DNA of 64,000 nucleotides from NCBI RefSeq assembly GCF_051401765.1, contig NW_027480438.1, forward strand, positions 1,860,001 through 1,924,000, written 5' to 3'. Of this stretch, positions 40,161-53,880 are shown piece by piece (the first letter of the stretch is position 1; every line of letters begins with the position of its first letter). The position numbers and the translations under genes are program-made. This DNA is from Calliopsis andreniformis. Taxonomy: Eukaryota > Arthropoda > Insecta > Hymenoptera > Andrenidae. Under the pieces are notes generated by a model, which did not search any database, was not told the origin of the DNA, and saw only the letters and a program-made list of their open reading frames with translations.

Positions 40161-41298
40161 CTCAACCTTCAATACTCAATACTCAATCTTCAATCCTCAA
40201 TTCTCAGTCATCAATCCTCAATCCACAATCCTCAATATTCAAACCTCAATACTCAATCTTCAATCATCATCCTCAATCCTCAATTCTCAGTCGTCAATCC
40301 TCAGTCGTCAATCCTCAATATTCAATACTCAATCGTCAATCCTTAGTCCTCAATCCTCAATCCTCAATCCTCGTTCCTCAAACCTCAATCCTCAACCCTC
40401 AGTCTTCATCCTCAATCCTCAAACCTCAATCCTCAATCCTCAATATTCAGTCATCAATACTCAATCTTCAATCCTCAATCCTCAAACCTCAATCCTCAAT
40501 CCTCATTCTTCAATCCTAAATACCCAATCCTCAATCTTCAATCCCCAATCCTCAATCCTCAATTCTCAATCCTCAATCCTTAATCCTCAGACCTCAAACA
40601 TCAATATTCAACCCTCAGTCCTCGTCCTCAATCCACAACACTCAATCCTCAGTCCTCAATATTCAATCATCAATATTCAATCTTCAGTCCTCACTCCTCA
40701 ATCCTCAATTCTCAATCCTCAATCCTCAGTCCTCAGACCTCAAACCTCAATCCTCAACTCTCAGCCCCCATCCTCAATCCTCAATCCTCAATCTTCAATC
40801 CTCAATCCTCAATCCTCAAGCCTCAGTCCTCAATCATCAATCCTCAATCCTCAGTCCTCAAACCTCAATCCTCAACACTCAATTCTCAATCCTCAATCTT
40901 CAATCCTCAATCCTCAATCCACAATCCCCAATCCTCAATCCTCAGGCATCAATACTCAATCTTCAATACGCAATCCTCGATCCTCAATCCTCAATCCTCA
41001 ATCCTCAACCCTCAATCCTCATACCTCAAACCTCAATCCTCAGCCCTCAGTCCTCATACTCAATTCTCAATTCTCAATCCTCAATCCTCAATCCTCAATC
41101 TTCAATCCTCAATAATCAACCTCCAATCCTAGATCCTCAATCTCCAATCTTCAATCCTTAATCCTCAATCTTCAATCCTTAATTCTCAATCGTCAATCTT
41201 CAATCCTCAATACTCAATCTTCAATCCTCAATCCTCAATCCTAAATCCTCAATCCTTAATCCTCAATCGTCAATCTTCAATCCTCAATACTCAATCTT

Positions 41299-41933
41299 CA
41301 ATCCTCAATCCTCAATCCTCAATCCTCAATCCTCAATCCTCAATCCTCAATCCTCAATTCTCAATCGTCAATCTTCAATCCTCAACCGTCAGTCCTCGTC
41401 CTTAATCCTCAACCCTCAATCCTCAATCCTCAATCTTCAATCATTAATACTCAATCTTCAATCCCCAATTCTCATTCCTAAATCCTCAACCCTCAATCCT
41501 CAATATTCAACACACAACCATCAACCATCAATTCTCAATACTCAACCATCAATCCTCAATCCTCAATCCTCAATCCTCAATCCACAATCCTCAACCTTCT
41601 ATACTCAATAATCAATCTCCAATCCTAGATCCTCAATCCTCAATCCTCAATCCTCAATCTTCCACCCTGAATCCTCAATCCTCAATACTCAATCCTCAAT
41701 CTTCAATCCTCAATACTCAATCTTCATTCCTCAATCCTCAATCCTCAATCCTCAATCCTCAATCTTCAACCCTCAACACTCAATCTTCGATCCTCAATCC
41801 TCAATCCTCAATCCACAATCCTCAATCTTCAATCCTCAACACTAATCTTCAATCCTCAATCCTCAATCCTCAATCCTCAATACTCATTCTTCAATCCTCA
41901 ATACCCAATCCTCAATCTTCAATCCTCAATCTT
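41299..41933 (+). repeat. 635-bp tandem duplication, block 2, unit a
   Basis: ACACACAACC lies at 41506 and again at 42141. The content and order match 22730-23364, including the CCTTAATCC variant after CCTCG. The boundaries are placed by analogy with block 1. Confidence 0.85.
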
Positions 41934-42561
41934 CAATCCTCAATCCTCAATCCTCAATCCTCAATCCTCAATCCTCAATCCTCAATCCTCAATTCTCAAT
42001 CGTCAATCTTCAATCCTCAACCGTCAGTCCTCGTCCTTAATCCTCAACCCTCAATCCTCAATCCTCAATCTTCAATCATTAATACTCAATCTTCAATCCC
42101 CAATTCTCATTCCTAAATCCTCAACCCTCAATCCTCAATATTCAACACACAACCATCAACCATCAATTCTCAATACTCAACCATCAATCCTCAATCCTCA
42201 ATCCTCAATCCTCAATCCACAATCCTCAACCTTCTATACTCAATAATCAATCTCCAATCCTAGATCCTCAATCCTCAATCCTCAATCTTCCACCCTGAAT
42301 CCTCAATCCTCAATACTCAATCCTCAATCTTCAATCCTCAATACTCAATCTTCATTCCTCAATCCTCAATCCTCAATCCTCAATCCTCAATCTTCAACCC
42401 TCAACACTCAATCTTCGATCCTCAATCCTCAATCCTCAATCCACAATCCTCAATCTTCAATCCTCAACACTAATCTTCAATCCTCAATCCTCAATCCTCA
42501 ATCCTCAATACTCATTCTTCAATCCTCAATACCCAATCCTCAATCTTCAATCCTCAATCGT
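41934..42561 (+). repeat. 635-bp tandem duplication, block 2, unit b
   Basis: This second unit is seven bases shorter than in block 1 because one TCAATCC is missing after the CCTAGA landmark near 42260. The same loss is seen at 61760 in block 3, but not in unit a or in block 1. Confidence 0.85.
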
Positions 42562-42874
42562 CAATCCTCAATCCTAATTCCTCAAACCTCATTCTTCAAT
42601 CCTCAATACCCAATCCTCAATTTCAATCCTCAATCCTCAATCCTCACTTCTCAATCCTCAATCGTCAACCCTCAGCCCTCATCCTACATCCTCAATCCTC
42701 AATCCTCAATCCTCAATCCTAATTCCTCAATAATCATTCTTCAATCCTCAATACCCAATCCTCAATTTCAATCCTCAATCCTCAATCCTCATTTCTCAAT
42801 CCTCAATCCTCAACCCTCAGCCCTCATCCTCCATCCTCAGTACTCAATCCTCTATCCTCAATCTTCTATCCTCA

Positions 42875-43357
42875 ATGCTCAAACTTCAATCCTCATCCCT
42901 CAATCCTCAATCCTCAATCATCAATCCTCAATATTCAATCATCAATACTCAATCTTCAATCCTCATTCCTCAATCCCCAATTCTCAATCCTCAATCCTCA
43001 ATCCTCAGTCCTCAATCCACAATCCTCAACCTTCTATACTCAATAATCAATCTCCAATCCTCAATCCTCACTCCTCAATCTTCAACCCTGAATCCTCAAT
43101 CCTCAATACTCAATCCTCAATCTTCAATACTCAATACTCAATCTTCAATCCTCAATCCCAAATCCTCAATCCTCAGTCCTCTATCTTCAACCCTCAACAC
43201 TCAATCTTCAATCCTCAATCCTCAATCCTCAATCCTCAATCCTCAATCTTCAATCCTCATCACTAATCTTCAATCAGCAATCCTCAATCCTCAATTCTCA
43301 GTCGTCAATCCTCAGTCATCAATCCTCAATCTTCAATACTCAATCGTCAATCCTTAG
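42875..43357 (+). repeat. 209-type module with 147-bp deletion
   Basis: Compared with 24313 and 62368, this copy lacks 147 bases (21 heptamers, 49 codons) between TCATCCCTCAATCC and TCAATCATCAATCC, so its frame reads 160 codons. A change in the second heptamer gives CAAACTTC for CAATCTTC. The 62 kb copy lacks the deletion although it shares other changes with this copy, so the deletion is recent and local. Confidence 0.9.
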
Positions 43358-44241
43358 TCCTCAATCCTCAATCCTCAATCCTCGTTCCTCAAACCTCAAT
43401 CCTCAACCCTCAGTCTTCATCCTCAATCCTCAAACCTCAATCCTCAATCCTCAATATTCAATCATCAATCCTCAAACCTCAATCTTCAATCCTCATTCTT
43501 CAATCCTAAATACCCAATCCTCAATCTTCAATCCTCAATCTTCAATCCTCAATTCTCAATCCTCAATCCTTAATCCTCAGACCTCAAACATCAATATTCA
43601 ACCCTCAGTCCTCGTCCTCAATCCACAACCCTCAATCCTCAGTCCTCAATATTCAGTCATCAATATTCAATCTTCAATCCTCAATCCTCAATCCTCAATC
43701 CTCAATCCTCAATCCTCAATCCTCAATCTTCAATCCTGAATCCTCAATCCTGAATACTCAATCCTCAATCTTCAATCCTCAATACTCAATCTTCGATCCT
43801 CAATCCTCAATCCTCAATCCTCAATCCTCAATCTTCAATTCTCAACACTCAATCTTCAATCGTCAATCCTCAATTCTCAATCCTCAATCCTCATTCTTCA
43901 ATCTTCAATACTCAATACTCAATCTTCAGTCCTCAATCCTCAATCCTCAATCCTCAATCCTCAATCTTCAATCCTCAACACTCAATCCTCAATCCTCAAT
44001 CCTCAGTACTAATTCCTCAATCCTCATTCTTCAATCCTCAATACCCAATCCTCAATTTCAATCCTCAATCCTCAATCCTCATTTCTCAATCCTCAATCCT
44101 CAACCCTCAGCCCTCATCCTCCATCCTCAATCCTCAATCCTCAATCCTCAATCTTCAATCCTCAATTCTCAATCTTCAGTCCTCGATCCTCAATCATCAA
44201 TCCTCAATCCTCAATCCTCAGGCATCAATACTCAATCCTCA

Positions 44242-45171
44242 ATGCTCAATCCTCAATCCTCAATCCTCAATCCTCATTCCTCAATCCTCAATACCCAATC
44301 ATCAATCCTCAATCCTCAATCCTCAATCCTCAATGTTCAGTCATCGATACTCAATCTTCAATCCCCAATCATCAATCCTCAATACTTAATCTTCAATCCT
44401 CAATCCTCAATCCTCAATCCTCAATCCTCAATCCACAGGCGTCAATACTCAATCTACAAAATTCAATCCTCAATCCTTAATCCTCAATCCACAATCCTCA
44501 ACCTTCAATACTCAATACTCAATCTTCAATCCTCAATCCTCAATCCTCAATCCTCAATCCTCAATCCGCAATCCTCAATATTCAATCCTCAATACTCAAT
44601 CTTCAATCATCAATCCTCAATCCTCAATTCTCAGTCGTCAATCCTCAGTCACCAATCCTCAATCTTCAATACTCAATCGTCAATCCTTAGTACTCAACAC
44701 TCAATCCTCAATCCTCGTTCCTCAAACCTCAATCCTCAACCCTCAGTCTTCATCCTCAATCCTCAAACCTCAATCCTCAATCCTCAATATTCAATCATCA
44801 ATACTCAATCTTCAATCCTCAATCCTCAAACCTCAATCCTCAATCCTCATTCTTCAATCCTAAATACCCAATCCTCAATCTTCAATCCTCAATCCTCAAT
44901 ACTCAATTCTCAATCCTCAATCCTTAATCCTCAGACCTCAAACATCAATATTCAACCCTCAGTCCTCGTCCTCAATCCACAACCCTCAATCCTCAGTCCT
45001 CAATATTCAATCATCAATATTCAATCTTCAAGCCTCAATCCTCAATCCTCAATCCTTAATCCTCAATCCTCAGTCTTCAACCCTGAATACTCAATCCTCA
45101 ATACTCAATCCTCAATCTTCAATCCTCAATACTCAATCTTCAATCCTCAATCCTCAAACCTCAATCCTTAA
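44242..45171 (+). repeat. 309-codon module, copy at 44.2 kb
   Basis: This is the third open copy of the 309-codon module, 14364 bases after the one at 29878 and 18415 after the broken one at 25827. It shares CAGTCATCGATAC with the 25.8 kb copy, and has CTACAAAATTC instead of CTACAATATTC near 44455 and a TCCGCAATCC unit near 44566. The peptide is ILNPQSS-like throughout. It opens higher-order unit V. Confidence 0.88.
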
Positions 45172-45265
45172 TATTCAATCATCAATACTCAATCTTCAAT
45201 CCTCAATCCTCAATCCTCAATTCTCAATCCTCAATCCTCAATCCTCAATCCTCAATCCTCAATCC

Positions 45266-46113
45266 TCAATCCTCAGGCATCAATACTCAATCTACAATAT
45301 TCAATCCTCAATCCTTAATCCTCAATCCACAATCCTCAACCTTCAATACTCAATACTCAATCTTCAATCCTCAACTCTCAGTCCTCAATCCTCAATCCAC
45401 AATCCTCAATATTCAAACCTCAATACTCAATCTTCAATCATCATCCTCAATCCTCAATTCTCAGTCGTCAATCCTCAGTCGTCAATCCTCAATATTCAAT
45501 ACTCAATCGTCAATCCTTAGTACTCAACACTCAATCCTCAATCCTCGTTCCTCAAACCTCAATCCTCAACCCTCAGTCTTCATCCTCAATCCTCAAACCT
45601 CAATCCTCAATCATCAATATTCAGTCATCAATACTCAATCTTCAATCCTCAATCCTCAAACCTCAATCCTCAATCCTCATTCTTCAATCCTAAATACCCA
45701 ATCCTCAATCTTCAATCCCCAATCCTCAATCCTCAATTCTCAATCCTCAATCCTTAATCCTCAGACCTCAAACATCAATATTCAACCCTCAGTCCTCGTC
45801 CTCAATCCACAACACTCAATCCTCAGTCCTCAATATTCAATCATCAATATTCAATCTTCAAGCCTCAATCCTCAATCCTCAATCCTTAATCCTCAATCCT
45901 CAGTCTTCAACCCTGAATACTCAATCCTCAATACTCAATCCTCAATCTTCAATCCTCAATACTCAATCTTCAATCCTCAATCCTCAAACCTCAATCCTTA
46001 ATATTCAATCATCAATACTCAATCTTCAATCCTCAATCCTCAATCCTCAATTCTCAATCCTCAATCCTCAATCCTCAATCCTCAATCCTCAATCCTCAAT
46101 CCTCAATCCTCAA
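45266..46113 (+). repeat. Inserted GGCATC module between unit V start and the 46.1 kb copy
   Basis: GGCATC lies at 45276, earlier than expected after a 309-codon module, so about 840 bp of the usual spacer is absent. Near 45604 the segment shares the variant TCATCAATATTCAG with 36987, and it reads TACTCAACACTC near 45522 like the 309-type modules. It is therefore a mosaic of two module types. Confidence 0.78.
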
Positions 46114-49100
46114 TCCACAATCCTCAACCTTCTATACTCAATAATCAATCTCCAATCCTAGATCCTCAATCCTCAATCCTCAATCCTCAATCTTCCACCC
46201 TGAATCCTCAATCCTCAATACTCAATCCTCAATCTTCAATCCTCAATACTCAATCTTCATTCCTCAATCCTCAATCCTCAATCCTCAATCCTCAATCTTC
46301 AACCCTCAATACTCAATCTTCGATCCTCAATCCTCAATCCTCAATCCACAATCCTCAATCTTCAATCCTCAACACTAATCTTCAATCCTCAATCCTCAAT
46401 CCTCAATCCTCAATACTCATTTTTCAATCCTCAATACCCAATCCTCAATCTTCAATCCTCAATCGTCAATCCTCAATCCTAATTCCTCAAACCTCATTCT
46501 TCAATCCTCAATACCCAATCCTCAATTTCAATCCTCAATCCTCAATCCTCACTTCTCAATCCTCAATCGTCAACCCTCAGCCCTCATCCTACATCCTCAA
46601 TCCTCAATCCTCAATCCTCAATCCTAATTCCTCAATCCTCATTCTTCAATCCTCAATACCCAATCCTCAATTTCAATCCTCAATCCTCAATCCTCATTTC
46701 TCAATCCTCAATCCTCAACCCTCAACCCTCATCCTCCATCCTCAGTACTCAATCCTCTATCCTCAATCTTCTATCCCCAATACTCAATCTTCAATCCTCA
46801 TCCCTCAATCCTCAATCCTCAATCCTCAATCTTCAATCCTCAATAGTCAATCTGCAATCCTCAATCCTCAAACCTCAATCCTCAATCCTCATTCCTCTAT
46901 CCTCAATACCCAATCCTCAATCGTCAATCTTCAATCCTCAATCCTCAATATTCAATCATCAATACTCAATATTCAATACTCAATCTTCAATCCTCAATAC
47001 TCAATCTTCAATCCTCAATCCTCAATCCTCAATCCTCAATCCTCAATCCTCAGGCATCAATACTCAATCTACAATATTCAATCCTCAATCCTTAATCCTC
47101 AATCCACAATCCTCAACCTTCAATACTCAATACTCAATCTTCAATCCTCGACTCTCAGTCCTCAATCCTCAATCCACAATCCTCAATATTCAAACCTCAA
47201 TACTCAATCTTCAATCATCATCCTCAATCCTCAATTCTCAGTCGTCAATCCTCAGTCGTCAATCCTCAATATTCAATACTCAATCGTCAATCCTTAGTCC
47301 TCAATCCTCAATCCTCAATCCTCGTTCCTCAAACCTCAATCCTCAACCCTCAGTCTTCATCCTCAATCCTCAAACCTCAATCCTCAATCCTCAATATTCA
47401 GTCATCAATACTCAATCTTCAATCCTCAATCCTCAAACCTCAATCCTCAATCCTCATTCTTCAATCCTAAATACCCAATCCTCAATCTTCAATCCCCAAT
47501 CCTCAATCCTCAATTCTCAATCCTCAATCCTTAATCCTCAGACCTCAAACATCAATATTCAACCCTCAGTCCTCGTCCTCAATCCACAACACTCAATCCT
47601 CAGTCCTCAATATTCAATCATCAATATTCAATCTTCAGTCCTCACTCCTCAATCCTCAATTCTCAATCCTCAATCCTCAGTCCTCAGACCTCAAACCTCA
47701 ATCCTCAACTCTCAGCCCCCATCCTCAATCCTCAATCCTCAATCTTCAATCCTCAATCCTCAATCCTCAAGCCTCAGTCCTCAATCCTCAATCCTCAATC
47801 CTCAGTCCTCAAACCTCAATCCTCAACACTCAATTCTCAATCCTCAATCTTCAATCCTCAATCCTCAATACACAATCCCCAATCCTCAATCCTCAGGCAT
47901 CAATACTCAATCTTCAATACTCAATCCTCGATCCTCAATCCTCAATCCTCAATCCTCAACCCTCAATCCTCATACCTCAAACCTCAATCCTCAGCCCTCA
48001 GTCCTCATACTCAATACTCAATTCTCAATCCTCAATCCTCAATCCTCAATCTTCAATCCTCAATCTTCAATCCTCAATAATCAACCTCCAATCCTAGATC
48101 CTCAATCTCCAATCTTCAATCCTTAATCCTCAATCTTCAATCCTTAATTCTCAATCGTCAATCTTCAATCCTCAATACTCAATCTTCAATCCTCAATCCT
48201 CAATCCTAAATCCTCAATCCTTAATCCTCAATCGTCAATCTTCAATCCTCAATACTCAATCTTCAATCCTCAATCCTCAATCCTCAATCCTCAATCCTCA
48301 ATCCTCAATCCTCAATCCTCAATTCTCAATCGTCAATCTTCAATCCTCAACCGTCAGTCCTCGTCCTCAATCCTCAACCCTCAATCCTCAATCCTCAATC
48401 TTCAATCATTAATACTCAATCTTCAATCCCCAATTCTCATTCCTAAATCCTCAACCCTCAATCCTCAATATTCAACACACAACCATCAACCATCAATTCT
48501 CAATACTCAACCATCAATCCTCAATCCTCAATCCTCAATCCTCAATCCACAATCCTCAACCTTCTATACTCAATAATCAATCTCCAATCCTAGATCCTCA
48601 ATCCTCAATCCTCAATCCTCAATCTTCCACCCTGAATCCTCAATCCTCAATACTCAATCCTCAACCTTCAATCCTCAATACTCAATCTTCATTCCTCAAT
48701 CCTCAATCCTCAATCCTCAATCCTCAATCTTCAACCCTCAACACTCAATCTTCGATCCTCAATCCTCAATCCTCAATCCACAATCCTCAATCTTCAATCC
48801 TCAACACTAATCTTCAATCCTCAATCCTCAATCCTCAATCCTCAATACTCATTCTTCAATCCTCAATACCCAATCCTCAATCTTCAATCCTCAATCGTCA
48901 ATCCTCAATCCTAATTCCTCAAACCTCATTCTTCAATCCTCAATACCCAATCCTCAATTTCAATCCTCAATCCTCAATCCTCACTTCTCAATCCTCAATC
49001 GTCAACCCTCAGCCCTCATCCTACATCCTCAATCCTCAATCCTCAATCCTCAATCCTCAATATTCAATCATCAATACTCAATCTTCAATCCTCAATCCTC

Positions 49101-50561
49101 AAACCTCAATCCTCAATCCTCATTCTTCAATCCTAAATACCCAATCCTCAATCTTCAATCCTCAATCCTCAATACTCAATTCTCAATCCTCAATCCTTAA
49201 TCCTCAGACCTCAAACATCAATATTCAACCCTCAGTCCTCGTCCTCAATCCACAACACTCAATCCTCAGTCCTCAATATTCAATCATCAATATTCAATCT
49301 TCAAGCCTCAATCCTCAATCCTCAATCCTTAATCCTCAATCCTCAGTCTTCAACCCTGAATACTCAATCCTCAATACTCAATCCTCAATCCTCAATCCTC
49401 AATACTCAATCTTCAATCCTCAATCCTCAAACCTCAATCCTTAATATTCAATCATCAATACTCAATCTTCAATCCTCAATCCTCAATCCTCAATTCTCAA
49501 TCCTCAATCCTCAATCCTCAATCCTCAATCCTCAATCCTCAATCCTCTATCCACAATCCTCAACCTTCTATACTCAATAATCAATCTCCAATCCTAGATC
49601 CTCAATCATCAATCCTCAATCCTCAATCTTCCACCCTGAATCCTCAATCCTCAATACTCAATCCTCAATCTTCAATCCTCAATACTCAATCTTCATTCCT
49701 CAATCCTCAATCCTCAATCCTCAATCCTCAATCTTCAACCCTCAATACTCAATCTTCGATCCTCAATCCTCAATCCTCAATCCACAATCCTCAATCTTCA
49801 ATCCTCAACACTAATCATCAATCCTCAATCCTCAATCCTCAATCCTCAATACTCATTCTTCAATCCTCAATACCCAATCCTCAATCTTCAATCCTCAATC
49901 GTCAATCCTCAATCCTAATTCCTCAAACCTCATTCTTCAATCCTCAATACCCAATCCTCAATTTCAATCCTCAATCCTCAATCCTCACTTCTCAATCCTC
50001 AATCGTCAACCCTCAGCCCTCATCCTACATCCTCAATCCTCAATCCTCAATCCTCAATCCTAATTCCTCAAACCTCATTCTTCAATCCTCAATACCCAAT
50101 CCTCAATTTCAATCCTCAATCCTCAATCCTCATTTCTCAATCCTCAATCCTCAACCCTCAGCCCTCATCCTCCATCCTCAGTACTCAATCCTCTATCCTC
50201 AATCTTCTATCCTCAATACTCAATCTTCAATCCTCATCCCTCAATCCTCAATCCTCAATCCTCAATCCTCAATCTTCAATCCTCAATAGTCAATCTGCAA
50301 TCCTCAATCCTCAAACCTCAATCCTCAATCCTCATTCCTCTATCCTCAATACCCAATCCTCAATCGTCAATCTTCAATCCTCAATCCTCAATATTCAATC
50401 ATCAATACTCAATATTCAATCCTCAATCTTCAATCCTCAATACTCAATCTTCAATCCTCAATCCTCAATCCTCAATCCTCAATCCTCAATCCTCAATCCT
50501 CAGGCATCAATACTCAATCTACAATATTCAATCCTCAATCCTTAATCCTCAATCCACAATC
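46114..50561 (+). repeat. 4.45 kb segment, copy 2 (offset 10401)
   Basis: This is the counterpart of 35713-40160. It also shares the CTCGACTCTCAG variant (47145) with 31953 and not with the 36.7 kb copy. So by that site the 31 kb and 47 kb copies are closer, while by spacing the 36 and 46 kb segments match over their full length. Gene conversion or serial duplication is needed to explain both. Confidence 0.88.
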
Positions 50562-52171
50562 CTCAATATTCAACACACAACCATCAACCATCAATTCTCA
50601 ATACTCAACCATCAATCCTCAATCCTCAATCCTCAATCCTCAATCCACAATCCTCAACCTTCTATACTCAATAATCAATCTCCAATCCTAGATCCTCAAT
50701 CCTCAATCCTCAATCCTCAATCTTCCACCCTGAATCCTCAATCCTCAATACTCAATCCTCAATCTTCAATCCTCAATACTCAATCTTCATTCCTCAATCC
50801 TCAATCCTCAATCCTCAATCCTCAATCTTCAACCCTCAACACTCAATCTTCGATCCTCAATCCTCAATCCTCAATCCACAATCCTCAATCTTCAATCCTC
50901 AACACTAATCTTCAATCCTCAATCCTCAATCCTCAATCCTCAATACTCATTCTTCAATCCTCAATACCCAATCCTCAATCTTCAATCCTCAATCGTCAAT
51001 CCTCAATCCTAATTCCTCAAACCTCAATCCTCAATCCTCATTCTTCAATCCTAAATACCCAATCCTCAATCTTCAATCCCCAAACCTCAATCCTCAATCC
51101 TCATTCCTCTATCCTCAATACCCAATCCTCAATCGTCAATCTTCAATCCTCAATACTCAATCTTCAATCCTCAATCCTCAATCCTCAATCCTCAATATTC
51201 AATCATCAATACTCAATCTTCAATCCTCATTCCTCAATCCCCAATTCTCAATCCTCAATCCTCAATCCTCAGTCCTCAATCCACAATCCTCAACCTTCTA
51301 TACTCAATAATCAATCTCCAATCCTAGATCCTCAATCCTCAATCCTCAATCCTCAATCTTCCACCCTGAATCCTCAATCCTCAATACTCAATCCTCAATC
51401 TTCAATCCTCAATACTCAATCTTCATTCCTCAATCCTCAATCCTCAATCCTCAATCCTCAATCTTCAACCCTCAATACTCAATCTTCGATCCTCAATCCT
51501 CAATCCTCAATCCACAATCCTCAATCTTCAATCCTCAACACTAATCTTCAATCCTCAATCCTCAATCCTCAATCCACAATACTCATTCTTCAATCCTCAA
51601 TACCCAATCCTCAATCTTCAATCCTCAATCGTCAATCCTCAATCCTAATTCCTCAAACCTCATTCTTCAATCCTCAATACCCAATCCTCAATTTCAATCC
51701 TCAATCCTCAATCCTCACTTCTCAATCCTCAATCGTCAACCCTCAGCCCTCATCCCACATCCTCAATCCTCAATCCTCAATCCTCAATCCTAATTCCTCA
51801 ATCCTCATTCTTCAATCCTCAATACCCAATCCTCAATTTCAATCCTCAATCCTCAATCCTCATTTCTCAATCCTCAATCCTCAACCCTCAACCCTCATCC
51901 TCCATCCTCAGTACTCAATCCTCTATCCTCAATCTTCTATCCCCAATACTCAATCTTCAATCCTCATCCCTCAATCCTCAATCCTCAATCCTCAATCTTC
52001 AATCCTCAATAGTCAGTCTGCAATCCTCAATCCTCAAACCTCAATCCTCAATCCTCATTCCTCTATCCTCAATACCCAATCCTCAATCGTCAATCTTCAA
52101 TCCTCAATCCTCAATATTCAATCATCAATACTCAATATTCAATACTCAATCTTCAATCCTCAATACTCAAT
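50562..52171 (+). repeat. Deletion-rich sub-repeat
   Basis: It begins with the shared GGCATC-to-ACACACAACC deletion (50503 to 50569). Near 51020-51100 it has unique joins: CCTCAAACCTCAATCC then TCCCCAAACCTC. It then follows 35580-36600 closely. At about 52165 it jumps from CAATACTCAAT into CCTCAACCCTCAATCCTC, losing roughly 950 bp including a GGCATC landmark. Confidence 0.82.
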
Positions 52172-53880
52172 CCTCAACCCTCAATCCTCATACCTCAAAC
52201 CTCAATCCTCAGCCCTCAGTCCTCATACTCAATACTCAATTCTCAATCCTAAATCCTCAATCCTCAATCTTCAATCCTCAATCTTCAATCCTCAATAATC
52301 AACCTCCAATCCTAGATCCTCAATCTCCAATCTTCAATCCTTAATCCTCAATCTTCAATCCTTAATTCTCAATCGTCAATCTTCAATCCTCAATACTCAA
52401 TCTTCAATCCTCAATCCTCAATCCTAAATCCTCAATCCTTAATCCTCAATCGTCAATCTTCAATCCTCAATACTCAATCTTCAATCCTCAATCCTCAATC
52501 CTCAATCCTCAATCCTCAATCCTCAATCCTCAATCCTCAATTCTCAATCGTCAATCTTCAATCCTCAACCGTCAGTCCTCGTCCTCAATCCTCAACCCTC
52601 AATCCTCAATCCTCAATCTTCAATCATTAATACTCAATCTTCAATCCCCAATTCTCATTCCTAAATCCTCAACCCTCAATCCTCAATATTCAACACACAA
52701 CCATCAACCATCAATTCTCAATACTCAACCATCAATCCTCAATCCTCAATCCTCAATCCTCAATCCACAATCCTCAACCTTCTATACTCAATAATCAATC
52801 TCCAATCCTAGATCCTCAATCCTCAATCCTCAATCCTCAATCTTCCACCCTGAATCCTCAATCCTCAATACTCAATCCTCAACCTTCAATCCTCAATACT
52901 CAATCTTCATTCCTCAATCCTCAATCCTCAATCCTCAATCCTCAATCTTCAACCCTCAACACTCAATCTTCGATCCTCAATCCTCAATCCTCAATCCACA
53001 ATCCTCAATCTTCAATCCTCAACACTAATCTTCAATCCTCAATCCTCAATCCTCAATCCTCAATACTCATTCTTCAATCCTCAATACCCAATCCTCAATC
53101 TTCAATCCTCAATCGTCAATCCTCAATCCTAATTCCTCAAACCTCATTCTTCAATCCTCAATACCCAATCCTCAATTTCAATCCTCAATCCTCAATCCTC
53201 ACTTCTCAATCCTCAATCGTCAACCCTCTGCCCTCATCCTACATCCTCAATCCTCAATCCTCAATCCTCAATCCTCAATATTCAATCATCAATACTCAAT
53301 CTTCAATCCTCAATCCTCAAACCTCAATCCTCAATCCTCATTCTTCAATCCTAAATACCCAATCCTCAATCTTCAATCCTCAATCCTCAATACTCAATTC
53401 TCAATCCTCAATCCTTAATCCTCAGACCTCAAACATCAATATTCAACCCTCAGTCCTCGTCCTCAATCCACAACACTCAATCCTCAGTCCTCAATATTCA
53501 ATCATCAATATTCAATCTTCAAGCCTCAATCCTCAATCCTCAATCCTTAATCCTCAATCCTCAGTCTTCAACCCTGAATACTCAATCCTCAATACTCAAT
53601 CCTCAATCCTCAATCCTCAATACTCAATCTTCAATCCTCAATCCTCAAACCTCAATCCTTAATATTCAATCATCAATACTCAATCTTCAATCCTCAATCC
53701 TCAATCCTCAATTCTCAATCCTCAATCCTCAATCCTCAATCCTCAATCCTCAATCCTCAATCCTCAATCCACAATCCTCAACCTTCTATACTCAATAATC
53801 AATCTCCAATCCTAGATCCTCAATCATCAATCCTCAATCCTCAATCTTCCACCCTGAATCCTCAATCCTCAATACTCAAT
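52172..53880 (+). repeat. 1709-bp tandem duplication, unit 1
   Basis: It starts at CCTCAACCCTCAATCCTC and ends at TCAATACTCAAT, where the same start sequence follows immediately at 53881. ACACACAACC at 52689 recurs at 54398, 1709 later. Only a few substitutions separate the units: CCTAAATCC here near 52250, and CTCTGCCC near 53227 where unit 2 has CTCAGCCC. Confidence 0.93.

Larger units (their letters stand above)
30074..44437 (+). repeat. Higher-order unit IV (14364 bp)
   Basis: The unit holds GGCATC landmarks at 31859, 34625, 36652 and 40102, ACACACAACC elements at 34691, 38070, 41506 and 42141, a truncated 209-type module at 42875 and the next 309-codon module at 44242. It is longer than unit II because it has about two more sub-repeats of the ~3.4 kb kind. 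There is no unique sequence or gene in it. Confidence 0.82.
38630..45265 (+). repeat. Large homologous block, copy 2 of 3
   Basis: It corresponds to 20200-26820 and to 58210 onward. It carries the 635-bp tandem pair near 41299-42561, the shortened 209-type module at 42875 and the 309-codon module at 44242. It shares with copy 1 the CAGTCATCGATAC variant (25927 and 44343). It shares with copy 3 the loss of one TCAATCC after CCTAGA and a TCTTCAATCC unit near 43538 and 63180. It ends where CCTCAGGCATC (45276) replaces the expected CCACAATCC. Confidence 0.88.

Noticed and set aside
16674..45171. 309-codon frames at 16674, 29878 and 44242 as a conserved gene family
   Set aside because: Their similarity follows from recent segmental duplication of the whole surroundings. 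Copies at 7181 and 25827 are broken and 63.7 kb has lost its start.
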